Notes under the pieces: generated by a model
What the model was told of the DNA's origin: nothing
Seen by the model: the letters and a program-made list of their open reading frames with translations, nothing else
The model's database searches: none
From: Candidatus Dependentiae bacterium
Lineage (GTDB): Bacteria > Babelota > Babeliae > Babelales > Vermiphilaceae
Direction: 5' to 3'
Length of the DNA: 64,000 bases
NCBI GenBank assembly: GCA_020431705.1
Contig: JAGQHQ010000004.1
Span: forward strand, 17,062-81,061
Position numbers and translations under genes: made by a program
In this document: positions 1 through 9,758 of the stretch, in pieces
How the letters are laid out: every line of letters starts with the position of its first letter
Position numbering within the stretch: position 1 is the stretch's first letter

Positions 1-1533
1 GAATCAAAACGAGAAAAACAACAATATGCTCACTTATGCGAACAAGTAGCACGTTGGTGCCACTACAAATTAGTCAAATCACCCATCGCACTCAATTATT
101 TAAAAAAGCGAAACGTTACACAAGAGAGTATTAATTACTTTATGCTTGGCTACTTTCCAGGGGGTCTGCAAGAAATAAAATCATTTATTCATACAATGTC
201 CAAACATAATATCTTGGTACACGATCTCATAGAAGCAAACATACTTTCCCAGGGAAAAACCGTTTTATACAGCCCATTTGAAGATCGGCTTATGTTTCCA
301 ATCAAAGATCATATTGGCCAACCTTGTGGCTTTGGTGGGAGAATTTTTAAAAAACATGACACTCGTGCAAAATATTATAATTCACGAGAAAACCAACACT
401 TCAATAAAGGTTCATTATTATTTGGCTTTGATTTGGCTAAAAAAAGTATACAGGAAACGAAAAAAGTTTTTTTGGTTGAAGGTTATACAGATTGTGTCGC
501 AATGGTGCAAAACGGCTTTAACAATACCGTAGCGACGCTGGGCACTGCATGCACGGCAAGGCATTTAAATCAACTTTCGCGGCACGCACAGCAGGCATAT
601 GTCCTTTATGATGGTGACAATGCAGGTCAACAGGCATTACTGCGCCTCACTCAGCTATGCTGGCAAACCAATATTGAGCTACATGTGATCACACTGCCGT
701 CACAAGAAGATCCAGCATCACTACTGGAGAAAAAGCAACAACTTGAATCCTATATAAAAAAATCCCAAGATATATTCACATTTTTTATACAAACAGTAGG
801 ACATGGCTTTGCTAATAAATCGCTCAGTGAAAAGGTCCAATTAACACGAACTATTACCGATATCATCGCAAAAATTATCGATCCACTCACACAAGACCTG
901 TTGCTTGATAAAGCAGCAAAAGTACTCGCAATACCGTTTGAGAGTCTTTATCGAGAACTTAAAAGTGCACAAAAAAAAATTAGGGCCACCACGGCCCATT
1001 CAGCAGGAAACAACGCTGCTGAAAAAATTATACAAAAAAATGACTCCCTTATTGATATACTCGATCAGATACCACTACTGGAAAAAAAGATATTTTTTGC
1101 TATAATGAACAATATATACTTGCTTAACGAAAGAAATAATGGCTATTTGACTAGTCATCTTTCGTATCCGTTGCGTGATATTCTCAAGAAATTAAGTCAG
1201 ATACAGAAAGAAAAATCAGATATCACTTTTACTATTTTTTTCGATACACTTGAAGAACGAGAGAAACGTGTGGTAAGTATGTTGTGTCTAGAATCAAATG
1301 AGATAATCGATGAAGCAACATTTAAACAATTATCGAATCAGTTGCAAAAAACACATTGGAAACGTATCGTAAAAGATATTACGGTAAAAATAAAACAAGC
1401 ACGTTCACAAGGTGACAAAAAGCTTGTTGCTCAACTGATAAATAAATTTGAAAAACTAAAAAAGCTATATCACGATGCTACAAATAGATTAATAAATAAG
1501 GGGTACTATTCAGATGACACGCAAAAAAAATAA
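1..1533 (+). CDS. dnaG: DNA primase DnaG, 5'-truncated by the window edge
   Basis: Synthesises RNA primers for replication at the fork. The reading frame is open from base 1, so the start and the N-terminal zinc-binding domain lie outside the window; about 510 residues are visible. The primase core is clear: an [12 protein letters not shown] segment near nt 90-115, the Toprim motif EGYTD near nt 478-492 and the acidic YDGDNAG motif near nt 607-627. The C-terminal part is charged and poorly conserved, as expected for the helicase-interacting domain. Its end overlaps the rpoD start by 20 bp, so the two are likely co-transcribed, matching the classical dnaG-rpoD macromolecular synthesis operon. 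Identification is secure. Confidence 0.96.
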   Translation, partial: ESKREKQQYAHLCEQVARWCHYKLVKSPIALNYLKKRNVTQESINYFMLGYFPGGLQEIKSFIHTMSKHNILVHDLIEANILSQGKTVLYSPFEDRLMFPIKDHIGQPCGFGGRIFKKHDTRAKYYNSRENQHFNKGSLLFGFDLAKKSIQETKKVFLVEGYTDCVAMVQNGFNNTVATLGTACTARHLNQLSRHAQQAYVLYDGDNAGQQALLRLTQLCWQTNIELHVITLPSQEDPASLLEKKQQLESYIKKSQDIFTFFIQTVGHGFANKSLSEKVQLTRTITDIIAKIIDPLTQDLLLDKAAKVLAIPFESLYRELKSAQKKIRATTAHSAGNNAAEKIIQKNDSLIDILDQIPLLEKKIFFAIMNNIYLLNERNNGYLTSHLSYPLRDILKKLSQIQKEKSDITFTIFFDTLEEREKRVVSMLCLESNEIIDEATFKQLSNQLQKTHWKRIVKDITVKIKQARSQGDKKLVAQLINKFEKLKKLYHDATNRLINKGYYSDDTQKK

Positions 1534-3712
1534 TACTAAGGTAACACATAAAAAAACACGTGAAAAAAAAGTAACACGCACAAAAAAGACACCGAAAAAA
1601 AAGTCCAAAAATATATCAAAAAAAAGCGCACATACTCGCAAAAAAGTCACAACAGGCAAAACAGTGAAAAAAAAGATTGCAACAAAAAAAACACTGAAAA
1701 AATATACTCCAAAGAAGCTCAAAATAGTGGAAAAAACATCCTCAGCAAAGACAAAAAAAACTGCTAAAAAAATTGCAGGAATAAAAAAGCAAGTGAGCCG
1801 TATAAAAAAATTACAAGCAGCTGAAACTCTAAAAAAATCAAAATCAACATCACGAAAAACAGCACCCTCAAAATCAGAACCTAAGAAAAAAATCATGTTC
1901 AAAGGAGTAGATCTTAAAAAAGAACTGCTCGATGAATTACTTGATAAAGGAAAAAGATCAGGCGTTCTGGCATACGAAGAAATTATTGAATTTAGCGAAA
2001 AAAATCATCTACCGGAAAAAGAAGTTAATGAACTACTTCATCGATTAGAAAAAGAAAATATTGATCTAGTAATGCAAGAAGAACTTGAAAGCGAGTCCAT
2101 TAGGGTGGATGAAGAAGAATCAGCTGAAAAAAACCCCGCAACCTTAAAGTCTAGACTAAAGGATTCTATTGATGATGACGAAGATGATGACGAAGATGAT
2201 CCAGAGGGTAAAGAGCTAGGAACTGTAACACCAGCAGCACAAATCACTGATCCTGTAAAGTGCTATTTGCGTGACATCGGAAAAATACCTCTTTTGAACA
2301 AAAAAACAGAAACACAAATTGCAAATCAAATTTCAAGTAGCAAGCAAGAATCAATTGATTCACTCTCTCGTTTTCCTTTTATTCACAGAGAATTCGTTTC
2401 AATTGCTGACAGATTAGAAAAACAAAGTCTTCCACTTAAAGATGTTATTCAGTTTTCTGAGTTTGATGAAGAAAATTTACCAAAAATAGATAAAGAACAA
2501 AAAAGTCTACTTGCAACAATAGCACAAATAAAAACACTCATTGGCAACGAAGAAAAGATCTATTCATCATATCGAAACAAACTTGATTCTGCGTCTAAAA
2601 AACAGGAAATGCTTGATAAGGTTAAACAAAATAAGCAAGAAATTAGCAATACTATCAAGTCTATTAAGCTTTCCAATAAACTTATCCGTAAACTCGGTAA
2701 GCGACTTGAAAAATATGTTAATAAAATCAGAGAAAAAGAGCTGATTATTCGCTCTACTGATAGACAATTAGCAGAACAGAAAAAAATAAAAAAACCAAAT
2801 AAAGAGCAAAAAATATTTATCGAAGAACTAGAAAAAAATTATCGAATGGCTGCAAAAAGTATCAAAAAAATTGAGCTTGAAGTAGGCTTACCACTCCAAG
2901 ATATGTTCAAATATTATAGGCAATTTGTCACCAGTCAGCGTAAAGACAAAATAGCTAAAGATAATCTTGCTCGAGCAAATCTAAGATTAGTTGTAAATAT
3001 TGCAAAAAAATATGTTAATCGAGGCCTACATTTCCTTGATCTTATTCAAGAGGGAAATATCGGCTTGATGAAGGCTGTAGAAAAATTTGAGTTTGAACGG
3101 GGATACAAATTTTCAACTTATGCAACCTGGTGGATCAGGCAGGCTATCACTCGTGCAATTGCAGATCAGTCTCGTACTATTCGTGTACCAGTTCATATGG
3201 TAGAAACACTCAACAAGATAAATAAAATAAAACGTACATTCATTCAAGAACATGGCCGAGAGCCAACACACACTGAGTTGGCAAAAGAGCTAAATCTTGA
3301 TGAGAAAAAAATTAAAAATATTATCAAAATATCAAAAGAACCAATATCACTAGAAACACCGGTTGGCGACAGCGAAGATGCCTTTATTAAGGATTTTATT
3401 GAGGGAGAAAATGATTTTTCTCCATCTGATACCGTCACAACTAATGATTTAAAAGAGCGCGTACGAGAAGTTCTAAAATCATTGACACCACGTGAAGAAA
3501 AAGTTCTCAAAATGCGTTTTGGAATTGATGTTGCTTCAGAACACACACTAGAAGAGGTTGGTAAAGACTTTTCTGTAACTCGTGAACGTATTCGACAAAT
3601 TGAGGTAAAAGCATTACGCAAACTACGCCATCCTTCTCGTAGCAAACGATTACGCACATTTTTTGAAAAAGAAATTGACGAACAAACATCATCAGATGAA
3701 TCAATGGAATAA
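1514..3712 (+). CDS. rpoD: Primary RNA polymerase sigma factor RpoD/SigA with lysine-rich N-terminal extension
   Basis: Housekeeping sigma factor, 732 aa. Residues about 1-125 are extremely rich in Lys/Thr with KKT-like repeats, resembling a histone H1-type tail; this is not part of the usual sigma-70 fold. A region 1.1-like segment follows, then an acidic Asp/Glu run near residues 220-230, region 1.2 near 240, and a charged helical non-conserved region to about 480. Region 2 starts near residue 482 ([10 protein letters not shown], then the WWIRQAI -10-recognition helix), followed by region 3. Region 4 lies near 656-720, with the RERIRQIE -35-recognition helix. The start overlaps the end of dnaG. 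Identity is certain; the role of the basic tail is unknown. Confidence 0.97.
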   Translation: MTRKKNNTKVTHKKTREKKVTRTKKTPKKKSKNISKKSAHTRKKVTTGKTVKKKIATKKTLKKYTPKKLKIVEKTSSAKTKKTAKKIAGIKKQVSRIKKLQAAETLKKSKSTSRKTAPSKSEPKKKIMFKGVDLKKELLDELLDKGKRSGVLAYEEIIEFSEKNHLPEKEVNELLHRLEKENIDLVMQEELESESIRVDEEESAEKNPATLKSRLKDSIDDDEDDDEDDPEGKELGTVTPAAQITDPVKCYLRDIGKIPLLNKKTETQIANQISSSKQESIDSLSRFPFIHREFVSIADRLEKQSLPLKDVIQFSEFDEENLPKIDKEQKSLLATIAQIKTLIGNEEKIYSSYRNKLDSASKKQEMLDKVKQNKQEISNTIKSIKLSNKLIRKLGKRLEKYVNKIREKELIIRSTDRQLAEQKKIKKPNKEQKIFIEELEKNYRMAAKSIKKIELEVGLPLQDMFKYYRQFVTSQRKDKIAKDNLARANLRLVVNIAKKYVNRGLHFLDLIQEGNIGLMKAVEKFEFERGYKFSTYATWWIRQAITRAIADQSRTIRVPVHMVETLNKINKIKRTFIQEHGREPTHTELAKELNLDEKKIKNIIKISKEPISLETPVGDSEDAFIKDFIEGENDFSPSDTVTTNDLKERVREVLKSLTPREEKVLKMRFGIDVASEHTLEEVGKDFSVTRERIRQIEVKALRKLRHPSRSKRLRTFFEKEIDEQTSSDESME

Positions 3713-3725
3713 GGTGAATTAGTAT

Positions 3726-5054
3726 ATGGAGATCGTACCAATTAATACGTTGTTAGTACCAGCATTACTTTTTTTGATCGCACTGTGTGCTCGTGCTGTT
3801 TTTGCTTTTTTAGAGACAAGTATTACTGCACTACGGTTATTCAAAATAAAGGAATTAGCACAGTCAACTGAGCACTATGCACGATTATTTCACGCACTGG
3901 AAAAACATCCTCACAGGGTACTGATAACGATACTGATCGCTAATAGTTTTGCCGATGTAACCAGTGCAGCCTTGGCAACACACATCATGGAAACAATCTT
4001 TGCACACTTTGATTTATCAAGTAGGCTTGGTTTTTCTGCCGGTATTGCAATTGCCACCATTGCCATATTGGTCTTTGGGGAAATATTGCCAAAAAATATC
4101 GCAAAAAACCGAAGCGATCGATTATTTCGATCTACATTATGGTTAATCAATACTGTTTATTTGTTATTCCGGCCACTTGTTTCTCTTTTATTACAATTTT
4201 CAGATTTTGTTATGGCAAAAACTGGAAGCAAACGCCGAATGGAAAGCACTAGCGAATGGGTATCTTCTGAAAGAGAAATTCGCTTTTTAATTGAGCATGT
4301 TTCGAAACGTGGTATCATGGAACAAGAAAAAACACAAATGTTACAAAATATTTTTGAGCTTGGTGACACACCAATTAAAGAAATAATGGTTCCTGCCACA
4401 GATATTGTCTCTGTGAATGCACATAGTACAATTAATGATATTAGATATATGTTCATTAAGCACTATTTTACTCGTCTACCTGTATACAAAAATACTATCG
4501 ATAATATTATTGGAATGGTCTACCTTAAAGATATATTTGCTTTACAAGCCACACAAGAAACTAAACCACTCAAGGATATTATTCGTCCCATTTTATTTGT
4601 GCCAGAAACTATGAAGGTTAACCAGCTATTGCGTGAATTTCGCCAACAGCACCTGCATCTAGCTATTGTACTTAATGAACATGGCAGCATAACAGGATTA
4701 ATTACGCTAGAAGATGTGTTAGAAGAAATTGTTGGTGAAATTAGCGACGAGCATGAACCTACAGACAAAAAGATTATTCAGCTTAAGCAAGGTGGTTGGC
4801 TTGTTGATGCGAGCATTCCACTTGAAGACTTAGAAACCCTTCTAAGTATCACGTTTGAAACAGAGGATTCCACAACGCTAGGCGGATTTCTTACCGAACA
4901 ATTACAACATGTTCCTAAAAAAGGTGAACGGATTTTGTACAAACATTTTTATCTACAGGTACAAAAAGCAAGTCAAAAACGTGTTTTTCAAGTTCTTATT
5001 TTTGAAAACAAAAACGGCACTTATGATGAAGATATAGAAAATTTTGAAAAATAA
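3726..5054 (+). CDS. CorC/HlyC-family membrane protein (DUF21-CBS-CBS-CorC_HlyC)
   Basis: 442 aa, starting 13 bp after rpoD behind an AAGGTG ribosome binding site. Residues about 1-190 form a DUF21 (CNNM) transmembrane domain with several hydrophobic helices. Two CBS domains follow at roughly 215-270 and 280-340, the second ending in the typical GLITLEDVLEEIVGEI stretch. The C-terminal CorC_HlyC domain covers about 350-430. Family members are linked to Mg2+/Co2+ export or resistance and are often mislabelled as haemolysins; CBS pairs bind adenine nucleotides. The architecture is certain. The ion and direction are inferred from the family. It is probably co-transcribed with dnaG-rpoD. Confidence 0.9.
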   Translation: MEIVPINTLLVPALLFLIALCARAVFAFLETSITALRLFKIKELAQSTEHYARLFHALEKHPHRVLITILIANSFADVTSAALATHIMETIFAHFDLSSRLGFSAGIAIATIAILVFGEILPKNIAKNRSDRLFRSTLWLINTVYLLFRPLVSLLLQFSDFVMAKTGSKRRMESTSEWVSSEREIRFLIEHVSKRGIMEQEKTQMLQNIFELGDTPIKEIMVPATDIVSVNAHSTINDIRYMFIKHYFTRLPVYKNTIDNIIGMVYLKDIFALQATQETKPLKDIIRPILFVPETMKVNQLLREFRQQHLHLAIVLNEHGSITGLITLEDVLEEIVGEISDEHEPTDKKIIQLKQGGWLVDASIPLEDLETLLSITFETEDSTTLGGFLTEQLQHVPKKGERILYKHFYLQVQKASQKRVFQVLIFENKNGTYDEDIENFEK

Positions 5055-5178
5055 AATAATACCTGTTGCACATATACATTTAAACCGCTAGTCTTTATTT
5101 GTTGCTCCAATGCGACCATTTTTTATACGCTTAGTGACAGATTTTACGTATATTTTTATCTACAAAAAGGGAGCCGCC

Positions 5179-5868
5179 ATGAAATATATCGCATTATTTT
5201 ACCTTCTTGTCACGTTATTATCTTCTAACATGGTATGTGCGCAATCGATGGATATAGTTGAACAAAAAACTATAGATCTATCATCAAATGATAGTTCGAA
5301 AAAAAGAGTGTGTCATCAATGTATGAAAACAAAGTGTCACTGTAAAAGAGCAGTTTATAACGAACGTCATGATAACCATGAACACATTCATGAAGAAAAA
5401 GGTATAGAAAATTGCTGTGACCAATGTAACGACAAAATAGACATTGTTGATGAGTTACAAAGTAAATGCAGTTGTAACCAGCAAGAAAAAGATGACGATA
5501 AAAACAAGGGCTGTTGCGTATGTGACAAACAAAAATGTGATTGCTCCGAACATGCAAATCAACCAAAAAGCAACGAACAAGATAATACAAAATGCGATAA
5601 TTGCCCGGAAGGGGATCCAATAGAAGAAACAACGCAGCTTGTTTTACAAGCAGCTCCCTCAGTACTCAATAGTTTTATCAAAATCGTCCAAGACCCTGAC
5701 AACAAAGAGAATGTTACTCAAAACATCACTAATATTGTTGCCAATATTGCCACAATCGCCGCCAACGCATTTAAGGGTAAAGAAAAAGAAATACTAGAAA
5801 AACGACTAAGGCAGCAACTCGAAAGAATTGTTGTTGTACAGATATTAAAATTAAGAAAGTCTCTTTAA
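5179..5868 (+). CDS. Exported cysteine-rich protein with repeated C-x2-C-x4-C-x-C motifs
   Basis: 229 aa from the ATG at 5179, chosen because it follows an AAAAAGGGAG ribosome binding site and begins a clean signal peptide (MKYIALFYLLVTLLSS, cleavage near VCA-QS). An upstream in-frame ATG at 5110 would add a non-signal extension. The mature N-terminal half carries four Cys clusters: two fit C-x2-C-x4-C-x-C, one has a longer spacer (C-x2-C-x12-C-x-C) and the last is a simple C-x2-C. His and acidic residues lie between them. The C-terminal half is a helical, non-Cys region ending in basic residues. The clusters could bind metal or form disulfides. I do not recognise the family. Confidence 0.8.
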   Translation: MKYIALFYLLVTLLSSNMVCAQSMDIVEQKTIDLSSNDSSKKRVCHQCMKTKCHCKRAVYNERHDNHEHIHEEKGIENCCDQCNDKIDIVDELQSKCSCNQQEKDDDKNKGCCVCDKQKCDCSEHANQPKSNEQDNTKCDNCPEGDPIEETTQLVLQAAPSVLNSFIKIVQDPDNKENVTQNITNIVANIATIAANAFKGKEKEILEKRLRQQLERIVVVQILKLRKSL

Positions 5869-6013
5869 GAGTAAGTATATTATCTAGTCAATGGCTCCTC
5901 CCCGTCTTGGAAACCTCTTTTCATTTGTATCGTATGTGATACGTTATAAAAAAAGCGTGCAAGAATGGCATAAATAGTATATCTTACTGTATTTTTTATA
6001 AGGAGCATAGGTT

Positions 6014-7348
6014 ATGGCGCCCATAAGGATCGCCCATTTTTCTCCCGCACGAATTTTATTATTGTCAGTGATTACCACAATTATAATCGGTGCCCTGATT
6101 CTTTCATTGCCCATATGCCGCAAAGTATACATGGCCCCGATAGACTTGCTGTTTACCTCAACAGCAGTTACCTGTGTAGCTGGTTTTTTAACGGTATCCC
6201 TAACTGATTTTACCACTGTTGGTCACACAGTCATTTTGATACTTATGCAGATTGGCGGACTAGGTATTGTAACGTTGACACTTTTTCTAATGTCTCTTTT
6301 TCTCAGACTTAATTTCAGCACTCAGCTCATGGCTGGACAATTACTCGACCTAGACTCATGGAAAAATATTAAAAACGTTATCTTTTTTATTATGGGTTTT
6401 ACCCTTTTGCTAGAGCTTATCAGCGCAGTGTCTATTTTTTATGTCATTCGTAATGATTATTCATTGGGGCGCGCCCTCTTTTTATCTGCTTTTCATGCAG
6501 CCTCTGGTTTTTGCCATGCCGGCTTTTCATTATTCCCAAATAATTTTGCACTCTATAAAGAATCTCCATTAATGCTTATCCCCATGACTTTGGTCATTTT
6601 TGCGAGTAGTTTAGGTTTTCTGGCATGGTACGAAATTATACGCGGGCTACGCCAATGGCGAAAAAAAAAACGATTTGTTATTTCACTACATACAAAACTA
6701 GTACTTTTCATTTCTTTTACACTGGTCTTTTTAGGCACTACTCTTTTTCTACTTGTAGAATACAAAAATACACTCAGTGGTTTATCACCCTTTATAAGCT
6801 CGATTAATGCTTTATTTAATATAGTAGCCTCTCGCGGTACTGGTTTTACTACCGTTAATGTAGCAAATTTACACAATGCAAGCCTTTTTCTTTTTATGGT
6901 ACTAACTTTTATCGGATCTTCTCCCGGATCACCCGGTTCTGGAATTAAAACCACCACGTTTGCCGTATTTTTTTCTACAGTTAAGTCGGCAATTGCAAGT
7001 AGACCTTCTGTTTCTTTGTACGGAAGAAAAATTGCCAAAGATCAAGTGGATCGTGCGCTTTCTATTATTGCTCTCAGCCTTGCATGGCTCCTTATCGCTA
7101 TGTTCTTATTATTGCTAACAGACTCAGATAAACCATTTATAGATATGTTATTTGAACTTCTTTCCGCATTTGGTACTCTCGGCCTTTCAACTGGCATTAC
7201 CCAAAATCTCTCTTATTGGGGCAAACATATTATCATCACAACGATGGTGCTTGGTCGTGTTGGTAGTCTAGCCTTTTTTTTAGCATTGTTCAGTATTCCA
7301 CGAAAAACTGAATTTACCTATCCTGAAGAACGAATAATGCTCGGATAA
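6014..7348 (+). CDS. trkH: TrkH/KtrB-type potassium transporter membrane subunit
   Basis: 444 aa K+ uptake channel-like subunit of the inner membrane. The protein is hydrophobic throughout, with four repeated pore loops around glycine filter residues: TCVAGF, ASGFCHAGF, ASRGTGF and AFGTLGLSTG. A conserved SSPGSPGSGIKTTT segment lies between pores three and four, as in TrkH/KtrB. The start has an AAGGAG ribosome binding site about 10 nt upstream. These subunits need a cytoplasmic RCK partner (TrkA/KtrA), which is not in this window. Length matches the KtrB-like end of the family. K+ specificity is inferred from the family. Confidence 0.92.
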   Translation: MAPIRIAHFSPARILLLSVITTIIIGALILSLPICRKVYMAPIDLLFTSTAVTCVAGFLTVSLTDFTTVGHTVILILMQIGGLGIVTLTLFLMSLFLRLNFSTQLMAGQLLDLDSWKNIKNVIFFIMGFTLLLELISAVSIFYVIRNDYSLGRALFLSAFHAASGFCHAGFSLFPNNFALYKESPLMLIPMTLVIFASSLGFLAWYEIIRGLRQWRKKKRFVISLHTKLVLFISFTLVFLGTTLFLLVEYKNTLSGLSPFISSINALFNIVASRGTGFTTVNVANLHNASLFLFMVLTFIGSSPGSPGSGIKTTTFAVFFSTVKSAIASRPSVSLYGRKIAKDQVDRALSIIALSLAWLLIAMFLLLLTDSDKPFIDMLFELLSAFGTLGLSTGITQNLSYWGKHIIITTMVLGRVGSLAFFLALFSIPRKTEFTYPEERIMLG

Positions 7349-7379
7349 ACTCAATTTTTTCGCTATACTAAAGCTTATT

Positions 7380-9284
7380 ATGATTACAGTACATAAACTA
7401 TGCCTTGAATTTGGCACACAAAAAATTTTCGATAATGTTTCATTTAACATAGATCAAAACCAACGAATCGGTTTAGTTGGTCGTAATGGCTCTGGTAAAT
7501 CAACTCTCCTTAAGCTAATTGCTGGATATAGCCAAGCAGATAGTGGCACCATTGCCAAAGCAAAAAACAAAACAATTGCCTACTTACCACAAGAAGTAGT
7601 ATTAAATTCAGATAAAACTATTTTACAAGAAACATTCAGCACATTTGAAACTATTTTTACCATACAAGAAGAAGCTAAGAAACTTGAACCATTGCTTGAA
7701 AAGCATGGTGCTAATGCTGATCAAAAAATCATTGATCGTTATATTGAAATTCAAGAACAACTTGCAGAATTTGATCCTAATAAGGCATTGGCTGAGACAA
7801 AAAAAATTTTGATGGGATTGTGTTTTACCCAAGAACAATTTGATAAACCAATAAACAGTTTGAGCGTTGGCTGGAAAATGCGTGTGGTACTTGCAAAACT
7901 TTTGCTTAAAAAAGCTGATTTTTATTTGTTCGACGAACCAACTAATCACTTGGATATTGTTGCTAAAGATTGGTTTCTAGAATTTTTACAACAAGTAGAC
8001 TTTGGTTTTATGATTGTATGCCATGAGCGCTATGTACTTGACAAACTTACAGATACTATTCTTGAACTTGAAATGGGCAAAGGTAGCTTCTATACAGGTA
8101 ACTTTTCAAAATATGAAAAAGAAAAAGAACAGCGTCTAGAATTACTCAAAAAATCACATAAACAACAACAAGAAGAAATTAAGCGTAAGATGCGTACCAT
8201 CGAGCGATTTCGTGCAAAATCAAGCAAAGCGGCAATGGCACAAAGTATGCTCAAAGCCGTAGAAAAAATTGAGCTAATTATTTTACCACCAGAACTAAAA
8301 ACAATGGTATTTAAATTTCCGCCAGTCCAACGTGCTGGTAGAATTGTTCTCAGAGTTAAAAATATTGCTCATACATTTAATGATAAAAAAATTTTTCAAA
8401 ATGTTAGTTTTGATGTAGAACGCGGTCAAAAAATTGCCATAGTTGCACCTAATGGTATTGGTAAAACCACCCTCTTCAATTTGATTGTTAATAAGCTTCC
8501 TCTTCAAACTGGCAGCATAGAATTAGGTCACAACGTAAAAACGGCTATATTTGATCAGGATCAAACGAAAGCACTTAATCTTAATGCAACTATACTTGAA
8601 AACATAGAAGATCGCTGTCCGCCCGAATCTAGAAACAATGTACGAGGTTTCTTGGGTGCGTTCTTGTTTAGTGGCGATGATGTAGAGAAAAAAGTAGGTT
8701 TTTTGAGTGGTGGAGAAAAAAATCGCGTAGGTATGGTCAATGTACTCCTTCAAAATGCAAATGTTCTTTTACTTGATGAACCCACTAACCACTTAGACAT
8801 TCCATCAAAAGAAACTCTCCTCAATGCGCTCAATCAATATCCTGGAACACTACTTTTTGTCTCTCACAATCACGATTTTATTAATAAATTAGCTACGCAT
8901 ATTATTGAGCTGAGCAAAAGTGGTACTGTTGTATATGAGGGCAATTACGAAGAATATTTGTATCAAAAAAATATGTGTACAAAAAGTCAAAAAAACAACG
9001 CTATGGGTTATGGCTCAACCGAGCAAAAACAAAAACCAGACAATGTTAATACAGCAATAAAGAAAGAAAATAACAAAAAACTTTTATCTAAAGAAGAGCT
9101 CAAGAAAATCAGTGCACTCGAACGAAAAATAGAAAAACTCGAAAAAGAAATTGATACTGTTGGGTATAGCTTTGCTAACCTTGCATACGGCACAAAAAAG
9201 TTTGCTGATACACAACAAAAATTAAAAAAACTTAAACAAGATCTCAAAGTTACAATGGATGAATGGGAAAGTCTGCATCGATAG
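7380..9284 (+). CDS. ABC-F family ATPase (Uup/YdiF-like)
   Basis: 634 aa soluble protein with two ABC ATPase domains and no membrane segments. Domain 1 has Walker A GRNGSGKST near residue 36, signature LSVGWKMR and Walker B YLFDEPTNHLD. Domain 2 has Walker A APNGIGKTT, signature LSGGEKNR and Walker B LLLDEPTNHLD. The basic inter-domain linker (about 240-310) is the P-site tRNA interaction motif of ABC-F proteins, and the C-terminus is a charged coiled coil (about 560-630). ABC-F proteins act on the ribosome as translation factors or antibiotic-protection factors. Which one this is cannot be told from sequence. It starts 31 bp after trkH. Confidence 0.93.
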   Translation: MITVHKLCLEFGTQKIFDNVSFNIDQNQRIGLVGRNGSGKSTLLKLIAGYSQADSGTIAKAKNKTIAYLPQEVVLNSDKTILQETFSTFETIFTIQEEAKKLEPLLEKHGANADQKIIDRYIEIQEQLAEFDPNKALAETKKILMGLCFTQEQFDKPINSLSVGWKMRVVLAKLLLKKADFYLFDEPTNHLDIVAKDWFLEFLQQVDFGFMIVCHERYVLDKLTDTILELEMGKGSFYTGNFSKYEKEKEQRLELLKKSHKQQQEEIKRKMRTIERFRAKSSKAAMAQSMLKAVEKIELIILPPELKTMVFKFPPVQRAGRIVLRVKNIAHTFNDKKIFQNVSFDVERGQKIAIVAPNGIGKTTLFNLIVNKLPLQTGSIELGHNVKTAIFDQDQTKALNLNATILENIEDRCPPESRNNVRGFLGAFLFSGDDVEKKVGFLSGGEKNRVGMVNVLLQNANVLLLDEPTNHLDIPSKETLLNALNQYPGTLLFVSHNHDFINKLATHIIELSKSGTVVYEGNYEEYLYQKNMCTKSQKNNAMGYGSTEQKQKPDNVNTAIKKENNKKLLSKEELKKISALERKIEKLEKEIDTVGYSFANLAYGTKKFADTQQKLKKLKQDLKVTMDEWESLHR

Positions 9285-9298
9285 ATTTAATAGTGAAA

Positions 9299-9320
9299 GT
9301 GCCGACACTAAAGCCGGCAC
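9299..9320. terminator. GC-rich hairpin between convergent genes
   Basis: GTGCCG and CGGCAC form a 6-bp stem around a 10-nt loop, sitting between the end of the ABC-F gene and the end of the minus-strand acidic gene. No clear U-run follows on the plus strand. On the minus strand it is followed by TTTCACTATT. It is plausibly a weak bidirectional terminator. Confidence 0.35.
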
Positions 9321-9358
9321 AAATTGTTCGCTGTTATACAAGTGATTTTATTAATATA

Positions 9359-9604
9359 TTAATCTTCATCCTCATCTTCGTAATCCCAATCATCATATTC
9401 GTCATCATCCCAATCATCATCTTCATCTTCATCTTCATCTTCAGACCGGGTTTTTGATTTCTTTTTCTGTGATGGGCCAAAGTCATCATCATCTTCATCG
9501 TCATACGCTGCATGTAATACAGCCGCACTTAATGTACTCAACAACTGTAGCAACTTAAGCTCTATTAAATCAAATAATTCACTTGTTTGTAATAACACAA
9601 GCAT
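9359..9604 (-). CDS. Small protein with a strongly acidic C-terminal tail
   Basis: 81 aa. The ATG at 9604 follows a GAGGA ribosome binding site (minus strand, about 8 nt upstream). Residues 1-34 are an amphipathic or hydrophobic helix rich in Leu. A short basic patch (KKKSK) follows near residue 47, and the tail from about 55 is nearly all Asp/Glu with Trp and Tyr. The tail is encoded by a GAT/GAA low-complexity repeat, so its length may vary. There is no recognisable domain. The gene lies alone between convergent neighbours. The ribosome binding site and composition favour a real gene over the hydrophobic plus-strand frame in the same DNA. Confidence 0.5.
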   Translation of the reverse strand: MLVLLQTSELFDLIELKLLQLLSTLSAAVLHAAYDDEDDDDFGPSQKKKSKTRSEDEDEDEDDDWDDDEYDDWDYEDEDED

Positions 9605-9758
9605 GGCTCATCCTCACCATAGGGTTTATGTACTATGTCAGAAACTATGATAATCATTTCTTTGTATTTGGTAAACATTTTTTTACAAAATATCTTTTTA
9701 ATTCTGCAAAACGTGTAAAAACAAGCGTATTTTATAAATTCAGTAGTTGCCTTTCCAA

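Noticed and set aside
3244..3741. 165-aa minus-strand ORF
   Set aside because: Shadow of the rpoD regions 3-4 coding sequence; no ribosome binding site and Ser/Arg-rich nonsense composition.
6553..7038. 161-aa minus-strand ORF
   Set aside because: Antisense to trkH, whose pore motifs are clear; no domain.
9263..9457. 64-aa plus-strand hydrophobic ORF (Ile/Phe-rich)
   Set aside because: It is the complement of the GAT/GAA acidic repeat, overlaps the end of the ABC-F gene and lacks a ribosome binding site; the minus-strand acidic frame has one.
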